Below, piece by piece: positions 9,912 to 18,571 of a stretch of DNA of 64,000 bases (positions within the stretch are counted from its first letter, which is position 1; every line of letters begins with the position of its first letter). A program made the translations under genes and the position numbers. The stretch comes from Nafulsella turpanensis ZLM-10 (GTDB taxonomy: Bacteria; Bacteroidota; Bacteroidia; Cytophagales; Cyclobacteriaceae): positions 1 to 64,000 of the forward strand of contig NZ_ANNU01000045.1 of assembly GCF_000346615.1 (NCBI RefSeq), given 5' to 3'. The notes below the pieces were generated by a model. It had not been told where the DNA came from and made no database searches. It saw only the letters and a list, made by a program, of their open reading frames with translations.

Positions 9912-10078
9912 ACCTGAATATAAAAGAAAAATATATACATAAGCAACCAATATATAAATTTTTTTAGCAGGGAGAATGAGGTAAAATAAAAAAACTTCCG
10001 GAGGGGAAGTCTTTAGCAGAAAAGGAAATGATATGTTTCTTTTGGATGATTTCCTGCAGTACTGTTAAATAGCCTCTT

Positions 10079-10639
10079 CTAGTCGTTGTACTGGCTCATA
10101 GTACGCTGAATACCAATGGTACTAAAGCCGAGAATCATCTCAATAGCTTTGTCCATATGCTCCGGAAGCTGGTCCATTTCCTCTCTGCTGAAATTGCTGA
10201 GCACATAATCGACCTGCTGCCCTTTGTGGAAATCATCTCCAATGCCAAAACGTAAGCGGGCATAATTAGGGCCTCCGCATACGGCCTCGATATTCCTGAG
10301 TCCGTTGTGGCCGGCAGAGGAACCCTTGGCCCGCAGGCGTAACTTTCCGAAGGGGAGCGCAAGGTCATCTACTATTACCAATAGGTTTTCTTTTGGAATG
10401 CTCAGCTCCTGCAACCAGTAGTTAATAGCTTTGCCGCTAAGATTCATATAGGTTGTAGGCTTGATGAGGTGTAGCTGTCGTCCCTTATACTTCATTTCGG
10501 CTTTGCCGGCATAGCGCTCGGTGCTAAATGCCAGGCCTTCCCGGTCTGCCAGGCGATCGAGGGTAAGGAAGCCTATATTGTGGCGGGTAAGTTCATATTC
10601 GGGGCCTATATTGCCAAGGCCGGCAATCAGGTACTTCAT
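10079..10639 (-). CDS. pth: Peptidyl-tRNA hydrolase
   Basis: Cytoplasmic esterase that recycles peptidyl-tRNA dropped from ribosomes, 186 residues, the usual size. Asn10 and catalytic His20 are seen in [18 protein letters not shown]. Further family blocks are [10 protein letters not shown], the [14 protein letters not shown] segment with the conserved Asp, and [12 protein letters not shown]. It is read after rplY, but a strong hairpin separates the two, so expression by readthrough or from a local promoter is likely. Confidence 0.97.
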   Translation of the reverse strand: MKYLIAGLGNIGPEYELTRHNIGFLTLDRLADREGLAFSTERYAGKAEMKYKGRQLHLIKPTTYMNLSGKAINYWLQELSIPKENLLVIVDDLALPFGKLRLRAKGSSAGHNGLRNIEAVCGGPNYARLRFGIGDDFHKGQQVDYVLSNFSREEMDQLPEHMDKAIEMILGFSTIGIQRTMSQYND

Positions 10640-10661
10640 AGCTTTCTTTTTTAGGGCTTAA

Positions 10662-10700
10662 CAAAAAAAATCCTGCCGGGGTGTTTTCCGGCAGGATTTT
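10662..10700 (-). terminator. Rho-independent terminator after rplY
   Basis: A 12-bp perfect stem (AAATCCTGCCGG / CCGGCAGGATTT) with an 8-base loop is followed on the minus strand by a T-run. It lies 20 bases past the rplY stop and about 20 bases before the pth start. It should uncouple pth from prs-rplY at least partly. Confidence 0.85.
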
Positions 10701-10719
10701 ATAGTTGTGATTAATTCTT

Positions 10720-11295
10720 TTATTCTTCGGCAGTAGCACCTTTTCCGCGCAGCGCTCTTGGAATTTCTACCGTAGCGATGGAAGTAGATGGGTTATTCAG
10801 AATCTCGAAATTACCAGGAGTAATTTCGCCTACTTTTACTGACTTACCCAGTGCTAATTTACTAATGTCTACTGTAATATAATCAGGCATATCGGCAGGA
10901 AGTGCCTTTACAGTGATTTTGCGAAGTTTGGTAATCATTTTACCACCGGCAATTACGCCTGGAGCTGTTCCTTCGAACTTAACCGGAATATCCATTTTTA
11001 CTGCTCTCTTTTCAAATAACTGAAGGAAGTCAGCATGCAGGATGGTTTCACTTACCGGGTGGAACTGGATGTCCTGAAGAATACAGTTATATGTAGTGCC
11101 TTCGATGTTCAAGTCTACCATGTGTGCGTCGCCGGTATATACCAGGTCGCGGAAAAGAATCATTGGCGCATAGAAGTGGATTTGGTCTTTGCCGCCATAC
11201 ATAACGCATGGAACATTGCCTTCTAAACGTAAGTCCTTAGACTCTTTCTTGCCGAGATTTGCTCTTTTAAACCCTATAATCTCTACATTTTTCAT
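10720..11295 (-). CDS. rplY: 50S ribosomal protein L25 (Ctc form)
   Basis: A 5S rRNA-binding ribosomal protein of the long Ctc/TL5 type, 191 residues. The N-terminal L25 domain (~1-95) includes KDLRLEGNVPCVMYGGKD and QDIQFHPVSETILHADFLQL. A C-terminal beta domain (~96-180) follows with PVKFEGTAPGV and KITVKALPADMPDYITVD, and then a short acidic tail. It lies 30 bases after prs, and prs-rplY-pth is a common bacterial order, so co-transcription with prs is expected. Confidence 0.96.
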   Translation of the reverse strand: MKNVEIIGFKRANLGKKESKDLRLEGNVPCVMYGGKDQIHFYAPMILFRDLVYTGDAHMVDLNIEGTTYNCILQDIQFHPVSETILHADFLQLFEKRAVKMDIPVKFEGTAPGVIAGGKMITKLRKITVKALPADMPDYITVDISKLALGKSVKVGEITPGNFEILNNPSTSIATVEIPRALRGKGATAEE

Positions 11296-11325
11296 AATTG
11301 TGATATATTAAATTGTAAATAAAAA

Positions 11326-12252
11326 CTATATAAACAGAGAGCTGATGGAACCGTGGCTTTGCAGTTTTTGAATAGCGCCTGCAAATAGATTGGCAACGGT
11401 TAACACTTTAATTTTATCGCTCTCCTTCTTCAGTGGAATAGTGTCTGTAACAACCAACTCTTCCAGTACTGAATTATTAATATTTTCGTAAGCATTGCCA
11501 GAGAGGATAGGGTGGGTACAAACTGCCCTTACTGACTTGGCTCCTTTTTCTTTAATGATAGCGGCTGCTTTAGAAATAGTTCCGGCAGTATCCACCATAT
11601 CATCTACGAGTACAACATCGGCTCCTTCCACATCGCCAATTACCTGCATGGAGGCCACTTCATTTGCGCGCTTGCGGTGTTTATCGCAAACGACCATGTC
11701 GGCCTGGAAATAGCTGGCAAATGCGCGGGCCCTTCCAACACCACCTACATCCGGTGCGGCAAACAGGATATTATCCAGTTGCAGCGACTTTAAGTAAGGG
11801 ACAAAGATGGCTGAACCATCCATGTGGTCTACCGGTACATCGAAAAATCCCTGTATCTGCCCTGCATGAAGGTCGCAGGTCATGATGCGGTTCGCACCGG
11901 CGGCCATTAGTATATTAGCGTTTAGTTTAGCGCCAATAGCTACCCTTGGTTTGTCTTTTCTGTCCTGACGGGCATAGCCGAAGTAAGGAATAACAACGAT
12001 AACGTTTTGGGCAGATGCCCGCTTTGCTGCATCGATGATAAGCAGCAGCTCCATAATATTATCGGCAGGAGGGAAGGTTGACTGGATGATGAATACATCA
12101 CTGCCTCTCACAGACTCTGAAAAACTTGGGGACATTTCTCCATCGCTGAACTTCTGGATGGATAGGTCGCCTAGGGGCTGCCCGTATGCTTCTGCGATTT
12201 TTTCGGCCAGATATCGGGAGCTTGTACCGGAGAAAAGTTTTACAGTAGACAT
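11326..12252 (-). CDS. prs: Ribose-phosphate pyrophosphokinase
   Basis: Makes PRPP from ribose 5-phosphate and ATP for nucleotide, histidine and NAD synthesis; 308 residues, normal for class I enzymes. The ATP-site segment YFGYARQDRK, the signature DLHAGQIQGFFDVPVDH and the PRPP loop VVLVDDMVDTAGT are all present. It starts 70 bases after tRNA-Gln on the same strand, with a hairpin in between, and leads into rplY. PRPP made here also feeds PurL's pathway (gene at 13.4-15.6 kb), though they are not one operon. Confidence 0.97.
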   Translation of the reverse strand: MSTVKLFSGTSSRYLAEKIAEAYGQPLGDLSIQKFSDGEMSPSFSESVRGSDVFIIQSTFPPADNIMELLLIIDAAKRASAQNVIVVIPYFGYARQDRKDKPRVAIGAKLNANILMAAGANRIMTCDLHAGQIQGFFDVPVDHMDGSAIFVPYLKSLQLDNILFAAPDVGGVGRARAFASYFQADMVVCDKHRKRANEVASMQVIGDVEGADVVLVDDMVDTAGTISKAAAIIKEKGAKSVRAVCTHPILSGNAYENINNSVLEELVVTDTIPLKKESDKIKVLTVANLFAGAIQKLQSHGSISSLFI

Positions 12253-12294
12253 AAAAGAGGAATGTGTGGGGCTAATTTATGCTTATAAACAACT

Positions 12295-12317
12295 AATCCC
12301 GACCAGGGGCCGGGATT
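12295..12317 (-). terminator. Hairpin between tRNA-Gln and prs
   Basis: Stem AATCCCG / CGGGATT with a 9-base loop just downstream of the tRNA on the minus strand. The 3' flank is only weakly T-rich (AGTTGTTTAT). It may end the tRNA transcript or mark a processing point before prs. Confidence 0.4.
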
Positions 12318-12321
12318 TAAG

Positions 12322-12394
12322 TTGCCCGACTAGGGCTCGAACCTAGACTCTTCTGAACCAAAATCAGACGTGTTGCCAGTTACACCATCGGGCA
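12322..12394 (-). tRNA. tRNA-Gln (anticodon TTG)
   Basis: The minus strand folds into a full cloverleaf. The acceptor stem is TGCCCGA / TCGGGCA, the D arm contains GGTGTAACTGGCAAC, and the anticodon arm is TCTGA-TTTTGGT-TCAGA with TTG at positions 34-36. The T arm has GGTTCGAGCC. The discriminator base is A and CCA is not encoded. Anticodon TTG reads CAA/CAG glutamine codons. Confidence 0.96.
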
Positions 12395-12764
12395 GTAATT
12401 CTTTTATCGAATTAGCGATGCAAAGCTAGTGAATTATCACTTGAATCGCCAAAACTTTCAGGCTTATTTTTTCAATCTTTCAGTTGACTAAAGCGGCGTT
12501 TCCGGCTTTGTGAGTGCAAATATAGAGGCTTTGTTGTTTTATGCAAAGGCTATTTTGCTAAAATCGGCAAAAAAAGAAGAAGGTGGTTTGTAATCACTTG
12601 ATTACTAGTTTGAAAAGATGCGAGGCTTTTGCTGAAAAATTTTACATTCCCTTTGGAATGTCTTCTGGTGGTGGAAGAGTAGGGAAATGTTTTTGTAATG
12701 GTAGAGGGTTGTTTCAAAAATTTTGAGGAATCCATTAACAAGTCTTTTTAACTGAGCAATGGCT
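12395..12764. other. Gene-free spacer
   Basis: About 370 bases between tRNA-Gln and the acetyltransferase pseudogene. A 63-codon open frame on the minus strand (12550-12741) has low-complexity content and no family likeness. I see no RNA gene, repeat or promoter here with confidence; it may be decayed sequence like its neighbour. Confidence 0.5.
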
Positions 12765-13289
12765 TTATGGGCCGGCAGGGGCTCCAGACGGTAAAAACGT
12801 CCGGTTCAATGTCTTAGAAACCGCACTCCCTGCACCAATTACAGCGCGCACTCCAGTGGTAACGACAGGACAAAAAATGCACCCGCCCCCAATTCATGGA
12901 TCTGGTCCGATGGAAATCGCCTTCCCCGATTCCTCGCCATTTTTTTTTCATTCCAGTTGAGCGGATGGATGGTGGTATAGATTTGTTCTTAGCACATGGT
13001 CGCCAATTTCCACTGGCATTACACCCAGTACCACGCAATCAAACCTTATCGCCAAGGCTTATGGTGCTTCCATAATCGCAGGAGAGCAGCGGCTCAAACC
13101 AAAGGTCTTTACCGGCTTTTCCGAAGCGTTGCCCGATAAGTTACTTTCTTAAAGCAGTTTCATTGTTGGCTGAACCTTTTAACAGTTTTAGGAGAAGTCT
13201 TGGAGTGTCTTCTTTCAGTCGATAACTGCGGGTCAGTAGCATCATAAAGTGCTCCGCTAAGGATTCTTTCTTTTTCTGTCTTCCTCCAT
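12765..13289 (-). pseudogene. Decayed maltose/galactoside O-acetyltransferase-like gene
   Basis: Read on the minus strand, three successive frames together give most of a Maa/LacA-type hexapeptide acetyltransferase. Frame one has the N-terminal Mac domain (TEKERILSGALYDATDPQL, near 13280-13220) and ends at a stop at 13160. Frame two continues after a stop at 13141-13143 with FEPLLSCDYGSTISLGDKV. Near 13041 the frame shifts again to DCVVLGVMPVEIGDHV, a HHP remnant of the TATHP motif, SGKAISIG, IGGG and AVIGAGSAVSK. Stops at 12948-12950 and 12894-12896 interrupt this part; the second sits where the family has the Trp of VWIGGG. The intact enzyme moves acetyl from acetyl-CoA to a sugar. At least two frameshifts and three stops make this copy non-functional. 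The recognition is by eye but runs in order over the whole family length. Confidence 0.85.
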
Positions 13290-13340
13290 AAGGTTTCGGC
13301 TCCTAAGCCAGGTGGTTGGAAGGAATTTGTCTGTTGGCAA

Positions 13341-13374
13341 TAGAAAACCACCTGCCTTCCGGAGAAGACAGGTG
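13341..13374 (-). terminator. Rho-independent terminator of purL
   Basis: Stem CACCTGTCTT / AAGGCAGGTG (minus strand, one wobble pair) with a 6-base loop, followed by GTTTTCTA. It starts about 20 bases past the purL stop codon. Confidence 0.75.
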
Positions 13375-13396
13375 TTTATAGGTAATAAAAGGGTTT

Positions 13397-15616
13397 TTAG
13401 CTCAGGAAGCCTGGAAGTACCCCTTCGGAAAGGTTATGGGCTTCCCGGCAGCCAAAGTAGCTTTCCCCATCAATGACAAAGTTATCATTTTCGGTTACCT
13501 TGCCCAGGAGGGTAAAGGGTGAGCCGCTTTGCTGTAGCTTTTCTTCAAAAGCTTTTTGCTGTTCCGGCTTTACCGATACCACTACCCGGCTCTGGCTCTC
13601 GCCAAAAAGAAAAGCATCCTTGCGGAAGCTGCTATCCGTCTTTACCTCAAAGCCTAAGCCTCGCGGGAAGGCAGATTCTGCCAGTGTGATAAAGAGTCCT
13701 CCATCTGCCACATCGTGCGCCGATTGAATTAGCTGCTGCTGAATGAGCTGCCTGATGCTTTGTTGCAACTGATACTCTTCTTCCAAATCGAAAGCAGGAG
13801 CAGGAGAGGCTTTCACTTTATGATAGCTGTATAGATATTCTGAGCTGGCGATATCGTTTTTAGCATTACCGATCAGGTAAATCAGGTCTCCGGCCGTTTT
13901 AAAATCAAGGGTCATTTTGCTGTCGACTTTTTCCAGCAGGCCCAGCATACCAATAGTTGGGGTAGGGAAGACAGGCCCTTCGTCGCTCGACTGGTTGTAG
14001 AAGCTAACATTGCCACCGGTTACAGGTGTTTGGAACTTCTCGCAGGCTTTCTTCATCCCTTTAATAGCTCCAACAAACTGCCAGTAAACTTCCGGTACAT
14101 AAGGGTTGCCAAAGTTCAGGCAGTTGGTAATGGCTAATGGTTCTCCGCCGGCACAAACAATATTTCTGGCCGATTCTGCCACCGCGATGGCAGTGCCCTG
14201 CTCCGGGTCGGCATTTACATAGCGGCTGTTACAGTCGACCGTAATAGCAATAGCCTTGTCAGTTCCTTTTATTCTTACCACGGCAGCATCGGAAGGCTCG
14301 TTGGTAGTAGTGGTATTGGTGCCTACCATGCTGTCGTACTGCTCAGAAATCCAGCGCTTAGAGGCAATATTTGGGTGAGTGAGCAGGTGTTTGGCTACCG
14401 CTTTCAAATCTGCTGGCTCTTCAATCTGCTCAATGTTAAACTTTTTGAATTCCTGGTAATAGGCAGGCTCTTTATATTCGCGCTGGTAAACCGGGGCGCC
14501 GCCACCAAGCACCAGCGATTCGGCCGGAACTTCGGCCACCATTTCGCCACCCTGGTGGAAGCGTAAAATGCCGCTGTTGTTCACCACCCCAATCTGTTCG
14601 CAGTTGAGGTCCCATTTGTCAAAAATCCGCTTAATATCAGCTTCTTTTCCTTTTTTAATTACTACCAGCATCCGTTCCTGGCTTTCAGAAAGCAGAATTT
14701 CGAATGGAAGCATATTCTCCTGCCGGGTGGGTACTTTGTCGAGCCATATGTCCATGCCGGCACCTTCCTTCGCACTCATTTCGCTGGTAGAGCAAATGAT
14801 GCCGGCTGCGCCCATGTCCTGTATGCCAATTACATCGCCGGTGGCAATTACTTCCAGCGTGGCTTCCAGTAAAAGTTTTTCCTGGAAAGGGTCTCCCACC
14901 TGTACGGCCGGGAGGTCTTTGGCTGAGTCCTCCGTAATGTCTTTGGAAGCAAAGGCAGCTCCGTGTATCCCGTCTTTTCCGGTGGCAGAACCTACAATAA
15001 ACACAGGGTTTCCTTCGCCATAGGCCGTTGCCTTAGCTGTTTTTCCGGTTTCGACAATACCAGCTGAAAAGGCATTTACCAGTGGATTCACATTATAGGA
15101 TTCGTCGAACATTACTTCGCCTCCAACAGTAGGGATGCCAAAGGCGTTGCCGTAGTCACCAATGCCTTTTACCACTCCTTTTACCAGCCATTTTGTTTTA
15201 TCAAGTTTAAGATTACCGAAGCGTAAAGAGTTGAGCTGGGCAATGGGGCGGGCGCCCATGGTAAAAATATCGCGGTTTATACCGCCTACGCCTGTAGCAG
15301 CTCCCTGGTAAGGCTCCAGGGCAGAAGGGTGGTTGTGCGATTCTATTTTAAAACTGCAGGCTAGGCCGTCTCCGATGTCTACAAGCCCGGCATTTTCTTC
15401 GCCTGCTTTGGCCAGCATCCGCGGTGAGTCTTTAGGTAATTGCTTTAGCCATACAATGGAGTTTTTATAAGAGCAGTGCTCCGACCACATAACTGAGTAA
15501 ATACTCAGTTCGGTAAAGTTGGGTTCGCGGCCCAGAATTTCTTTTATTTTCTGATACTCTTCTTCGAGGAGGCCAAGTTTTTTGGCCGTTTCGAGTGGGG
15601 TGCTTTGGTCGCTCAC
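13397..15616 (-). CDS. purL: Phosphoribosylformylglycinamidine synthase subunit PurL
   Basis: ATP-dependent FGAM synthase, fourth step of purine synthesis, 739 residues. This is the short PurL form that works with separate PurQ and PurS, neither of which is in the window. Key blocks are the N-terminal [11 protein letters not shown] (~residue 45), [20 protein letters not shown] (~93-112), the nucleotide-binding [17 protein letters not shown] and a second set in the C-terminal half ([20 protein letters not shown]). It appears intact and monocistronic, with a -7 box 29 bases upstream and its own terminator. Confidence 0.96.
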   Translation of the reverse strand: MSDQSTPLETAKKLGLLEEEYQKIKEILGREPNFTELSIYSVMWSEHCSYKNSIVWLKQLPKDSPRMLAKAGEENAGLVDIGDGLACSFKIESHNHPSALEPYQGAATGVGGINRDIFTMGARPIAQLNSLRFGNLKLDKTKWLVKGVVKGIGDYGNAFGIPTVGGEVMFDESYNVNPLVNAFSAGIVETGKTAKATAYGEGNPVFIVGSATGKDGIHGAAFASKDITEDSAKDLPAVQVGDPFQEKLLLEATLEVIATGDVIGIQDMGAAGIICSTSEMSAKEGAGMDIWLDKVPTRQENMLPFEILLSESQERMLVVIKKGKEADIKRIFDKWDLNCEQIGVVNNSGILRFHQGGEMVAEVPAESLVLGGGAPVYQREYKEPAYYQEFKKFNIEQIEEPADLKAVAKHLLTHPNIASKRWISEQYDSMVGTNTTTTNEPSDAAVVRIKGTDKAIAITVDCNSRYVNADPEQGTAIAVAESARNIVCAGGEPLAITNCLNFGNPYVPEVYWQFVGAIKGMKKACEKFQTPVTGGNVSFYNQSSDEGPVFPTPTIGMLGLLEKVDSKMTLDFKTAGDLIYLIGNAKNDIASSEYLYSYHKVKASPAPAFDLEEEYQLQQSIRQLIQQQLIQSAHDVADGGLFITLAESAFPRGLGFEVKTDSSFRKDAFLFGESQSRVVVSVKPEQQKAFEEKLQQSGSPFTLLGKVTENDNFVIDGESYFGCREAHNLSEGVLPGFLS

Positions 15617-15644
15617 GGTTTTGAAGGTTTGGTAAATGCTGCTG

Positions 15645-15652
15645 CAAAACTA
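15645..15652 (-). promoter_or_regulatory. -7 promoter box before purL
   Basis: Reads TAGTTTTG on the minus strand, an exact TAnnTTTG match, 29 bases upstream of the purL ATG. No convincing -33 element was found. Confidence 0.5.
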
Positions 15653-15794
15653 AGAGAATTTACCTAAAATCCTGTTAAGGTAACCTCCGTAATTTTCTGG
15701 TTGTACCAATGCAAAGAAGAATTTAACTTTAATGGCTTCTATGGGTTATACAGGCAATTCTTTTACCCGCAATTCTAATATTTTAAACCTATTG

Positions 15795-16439
15795 ATGATG
15801 AAGACAAAAAATTACTTTCTTCGCTTGCTCAGCTTCTTCTGTCTGGGTGCCTTTTTTAATGCCTGTTCTCCGGAATACGGAGCTCATTTTCAGGCTTCAA
15901 ATCCGCCAAATTACGCTCACCAACAAGAATCAAGAGCTCCATCAAATGCACTTGTTCAGCAGGAATCTCCTCTTACTGTTTTAGAAAAGGAGGTGGGCCT
16001 GCAAAGTGGCGCAGAAGATGTGCAAAGTGATGCTCTACCGGCAGCCCGGGCTTTGACGGCTTTGTCGGGGATTAAAGATTTTCCGGAGGTGGAGGATACA
16101 AAAGCACAGCAGCAGGAGGTTTTGCGGCAGGTACATGAACGGCTGGAAAATATGAGCCGAAAAGAAAAAAAGGCTTTGCGCCGCGAAATCCGGCAGTTAA
16201 GGCTTTCGACCGATAAGGAGTATCTGTATGACCGGGCTGAGGAGTTTGGAATTGAGCAGACAGATATCGATGAAAACATGGCGCTGCTGATTATACTTGC
16301 CATTCTTATTCCTCCCCTGGCTGTTTTTCTTCACCAGGGAGAAATTAATAAAAAGTTCTGGATTAGCTTATTGCTGACCCTGCTCTTCTTCTTACCAGGA
16401 GCTATTTACTCGGTGCTGGTAGTGTTGGGAGAATTGTAA
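15795..16439 (+). CDS. Lipoprotein with C-terminal YqaE/Pmp3-like membrane domain
   Basis: The 214-residue product begins MMKTKNYFLRLLSFF and has a lipobox (FFNAC) near residue 20, so Lgt should lipidate it at that Cys. The frame opens 21 codons upstream, but only this start puts the signal peptide at the N-terminus. A variable polar region follows (~21-100), then a charged helical stretch (~101-155, RKEKKALRREIRQLR). The last ~55 residues hold two hydrophobic helices (LLIILAILIPPLAVFL and ISLLLTLLFFLPGAIYSVL) that match the Pmp3/YqaE pattern. Pmp3 proteins are usually free ~50-residue membrane proteins tied to membrane potential and stress. The fused arrangement also occurs elsewhere in Bacteroidota; its job is not known. 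Confidence 0.75.
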   Translation: MMKTKNYFLRLLSFFCLGAFFNACSPEYGAHFQASNPPNYAHQQESRAPSNALVQQESPLTVLEKEVGLQSGAEDVQSDALPAARALTALSGIKDFPEVEDTKAQQQEVLRQVHERLENMSRKEKKALRREIRQLRLSTDKEYLYDRAEEFGIEQTDIDENMALLIILAILIPPLAVFLHQGEINKKFWISLLLTLLFFLPGAIYSVLVVLGEL

Positions 16440-16466
16440 AAGTAAAAACTCCTGGACTAAATTTTG

Positions 16467-16498
16467 GTAAAGCTGCTTTCCGGCAGCTTTACTTTTTT
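16467..16498 (+). terminator. Terminator of the lipoprotein gene, overlapping the convergent glycerate kinase stop
   Basis: Stem GTAAAGCTGC / GCAGCTTTAC with a 6-base loop and a TTTTTT tail on the plus strand. The right arm includes the stop codon of the convergent glycerate kinase gene (stop at 16489-16491), so the two units share sequence at their 3' ends. Confidence 0.8.
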
Positions 16499-17616
16499 GA
16501 AGTAAAATATTTATAAGCCGCTTGCTTAAGATTCTTTTCAGTCTGAAGAAGCGCGGCTGAAAGGCTCTTCTCCTGTGCAGATATAACTATTATTTCTTTT
16601 ACACCTAAAGGATAACTTTCTTTCTCCCGAATACTGCTATTTCCGCAGAAGACAAGGGTAGGGATGTTTCGGGAGTTGGCGAGCTCACATACTCTGCCGG
16701 TAATTTTTCCCTGAAGGCTGGTATCATCAAATTGTCCCTCGCCTGTGATGAGCCAATCCGTTTGCTGAAGCTGCTGTTTAAAGCCACTGGACTGCAGAAT
16801 CAATTCAGCGCCGCTTTCCAGCTCTGCATTCAGAAATGCAAAAGCACCGGCGCCTGTTCCTCCGGCAGCACCACCTCCTGCGAAGCTGCGAATACTTTTC
16901 CCCAAATCTCTTTCCACCACACTGGCCAGGTTTTCCATGCCCGCCTCCAGTAATAACAGATCTTCGGCCTTAGCGCCTTTCTGGCTGGCGAAAGTATAAG
17001 TAGCACCAGAAGGGCCTAAAAGTGGATGTTGGATATCGCATGCGGCAGTTATTGTGCAACTCTTTAGCAGTGGATTTGTATGGCTGCTATCGATATGGTG
17101 AATATCTTTCAGGCGCATTCCGTTTGGGTGTTGGATTGGTTGCCCTTTCCTGTCCAGGAAGCGAAAGCCAAGAGCAGCTGCCATTCCTGCACCACCGTCG
17201 TTAGTGGCACTGCCGCCGAGCCCCAGGATAATGCTTTGTGCTCCTGCTTCAAGGGTAACTGCTATTAGCTCCCCTGTGCCGTAGGTAGAGGTGTAGAGTG
17301 GATTCCGTTTTTCGGAGGAAAGGAGCTGCAGACCAGAGGCGCTGGCCAGTTCAAGATACGCTTCCTTCTGCTGCGGAGCAAAGCCCCAACGGGCCGTAAT
17401 TTTTTTACCGGATGGACCTCTTACCTCTGTCTCCATCCAGTTCCCCTTGTGCAGGTGAGTAAGAATAGCAGCAGTTCCTTCCCCTCCATCTGCAAGAGGG
17501 AGAAGTGTGATGGTGGCGGAGGGGAAGGCGGCAAGTATCCCTTCCTGCAGTGCTTCCGCTGCCTGGCGGGCGCTGAGTGCATCTTTAAATTTATCCGGGG
17601 CAATAAGGAAGTGCAT
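16489..17616 (-). CDS. Glycerate kinase (GlxK/GarK family)
   Basis: Phosphorylates D-glycerate with ATP, feeding lower glycolysis; 375 residues, the usual length for the family. Diagnostic parts are the N-terminal IAPDKFKDALSARQAAEAL, LADGGEGTAAIL, GLGGSATNDGGAGMAAALG and the C-terminal LITGEGQFDDTSLQGK. Whether it makes 2- or 3-phosphoglycerate cannot be read from sequence here. It lies 4 bases after the alpha/beta hydrolase stop codon, so the two are almost certainly co-transcribed; a functional link is not obvious. Confidence 0.93.
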   Translation of the reverse strand: MHFLIAPDKFKDALSARQAAEALQEGILAAFPSATITLLPLADGGEGTAAILTHLHKGNWMETEVRGPSGKKITARWGFAPQQKEAYLELASASGLQLLSSEKRNPLYTSTYGTGELIAVTLEAGAQSIILGLGGSATNDGGAGMAAALGFRFLDRKGQPIQHPNGMRLKDIHHIDSSHTNPLLKSCTITAACDIQHPLLGPSGATYTFASQKGAKAEDLLLLEAGMENLASVVERDLGKSIRSFAGGGAAGGTGAGAFAFLNAELESGAELILQSSGFKQQLQQTDWLITGEGQFDDTSLQGKITGRVCELANSRNIPTLVFCGNSSIREKESYPLGVKEIIVISAQEKSLSAALLQTEKNLKQAAYKYFTSKK

Positions 17617-17620
17617 GTAA

Positions 17621-18424
17621 TTAGCGGTTATTCCGGATGAAGCGCGCTACATCCTCAATCAGCATGTAATGACCTTTATTGAGTATTTCCAGCTCATAAT
17701 CATGCAGGTGGCGTAGCAGCTTCTGCATATTCCGCTCTGTCATCAGCCTATCATAGCGGCCGAGGTACATTTTTACCTTTACCTTATGCCGGTTAATGAG
17801 GGATGCTATTTGTGTCATATCAAAGCGTAATGCCCGGCTCATAACCCAGCTGTTATATACCTTCTCGCGCTGGTGCCGGTTGCTCATCTGGTATTCGGCA
17901 AAGCGTAAGATGCCTTTGTCGATCAGCTGGAATTTACGAAAGAGCCTGAAGAGGCGAAACAGGCTTTCCGGCTCCTCCACTACCTTAAGAAAATAATTTC
18001 GTGCCCAGGAAGGATAAGTGGCCATGTTATACCAGAAGGAAGTGCTGATGCCATCCGGTGCAATCAGGAAAAGCTCTTTCGTCTTCTGGGGGAAGGCTTC
18101 GAAGGTAGCAAGGGCAAACTTTCCGCCCAGGCTAAAGCTAATGAGTGAAAACTGCTCTATTTCTTCCTGCTTTAGAAAGCCTTCCATCATTTCCTTCCAG
18201 AAATCCTTGCTGATGGGCTGCCGGCTATCAGGCCAAAGGCTCCTGCCATGGTAAAAAAGGTCAAAGCTGTAAAGGGTATACTCTTTGGCCAGGGCAGCGG
18301 CCATGCTGCTAAAGTGGCCCTGCGACTGCCCGAAACCATGGAAAGCCAGCAGGACTTTTTTGCCTCCGGGATATACCCCAAAATGTAAAACTGCTTCTTT
18401 AAAATGGAACTGACGGGTGTTCAT
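17621..18424 (-). CDS. Alpha/beta-fold hydrolase
   Basis: A 267-residue cytosolic hydrolase. The oxyanion-hole region is AFHGFGQSQGHF, the nucleophile elbow is ISFSLGGKFAL (Ser ~103) and the catalytic His is in NKGHYMLIEDVARFI near the C-terminus. The acid is probably the Asp of YLGRYDRLM. A cap-like helical insertion lies between ~130 and 200. Substrate is unknown; the fold is shared by esterases, thioesterases and C-C hydrolases. First gene of a two-gene unit with glycerate kinase. Confidence 0.85.
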   Translation of the reverse strand: MNTRQFHFKEAVLHFGVYPGGKKVLLAFHGFGQSQGHFSSMAAALAKEYTLYSFDLFYHGRSLWPDSRQPISKDFWKEMMEGFLKQEEIEQFSLISFSLGGKFALATFEAFPQKTKELFLIAPDGISTSFWYNMATYPSWARNYFLKVVEEPESLFRLFRLFRKFQLIDKGILRFAEYQMSNRHQREKVYNSWVMSRALRFDMTQIASLINRHKVKVKMYLGRYDRLMTERNMQKLLRHLHDYELEILNKGHYMLIEDVARFIRNNR

Positions 18425-18503
18425 AAAAAATGTTCGCTACTCATCAAATTTAACCGCTTATCCTCAATAAGAAAAATTCATCAAAATTAATGAAAGCTTC
18501 ATG

Positions 18504-18535
18504 ATGGAAACTTTGTATAACTAAATAGTTTCCAT
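18504..18535 (+). promoter_or_regulatory. Palindromic operator, probably for the adjacent TetR regulator
   Basis: Perfect 9-bp inverted repeat ATGGAAACT / AGTTTCCAT with a 14-base spacer. A second, tighter palindrome (AACTA-AA-TAGTT) is nested in its right half. It covers the whole spacer between the -33 and -7 promoter elements, so a bound repressor would block RNA polymerase. The placement suggests autoregulation of the tetR-tolC-adaptor-RND operon. Confidence 0.7.
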
Positions 18536-18542
18536 AGTTTTG
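18512..18542 (+). promoter_or_regulatory. Promoter of the tetR-RND efflux operon
   Basis: TTTG at 18512-18515 and TAGTTTTG at 18535-18542 are 19 bases apart, a textbook Bacteroidota promoter. Transcription should start near 18549, some 23 bases before the GTG start of tetR. Confidence 0.8.
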
Positions 18543-18571
18543 CGCCCGGAAAAACGAAAGAAAGATAACGG

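Noticed and set aside
9915-9965. TATATA inverted repeats upstream of padR as a defined operator
   Set aside because: The sequence is so AT-rich that imperfect palindromes are expected by chance; noted only as a possibility in the padR entry.
12814-13038. 74-codon minus-strand frame as a small gene
   Set aside because: It is a wrong-frame reading through the acetyltransferase pseudogene, whose true frames carry the family motifs.
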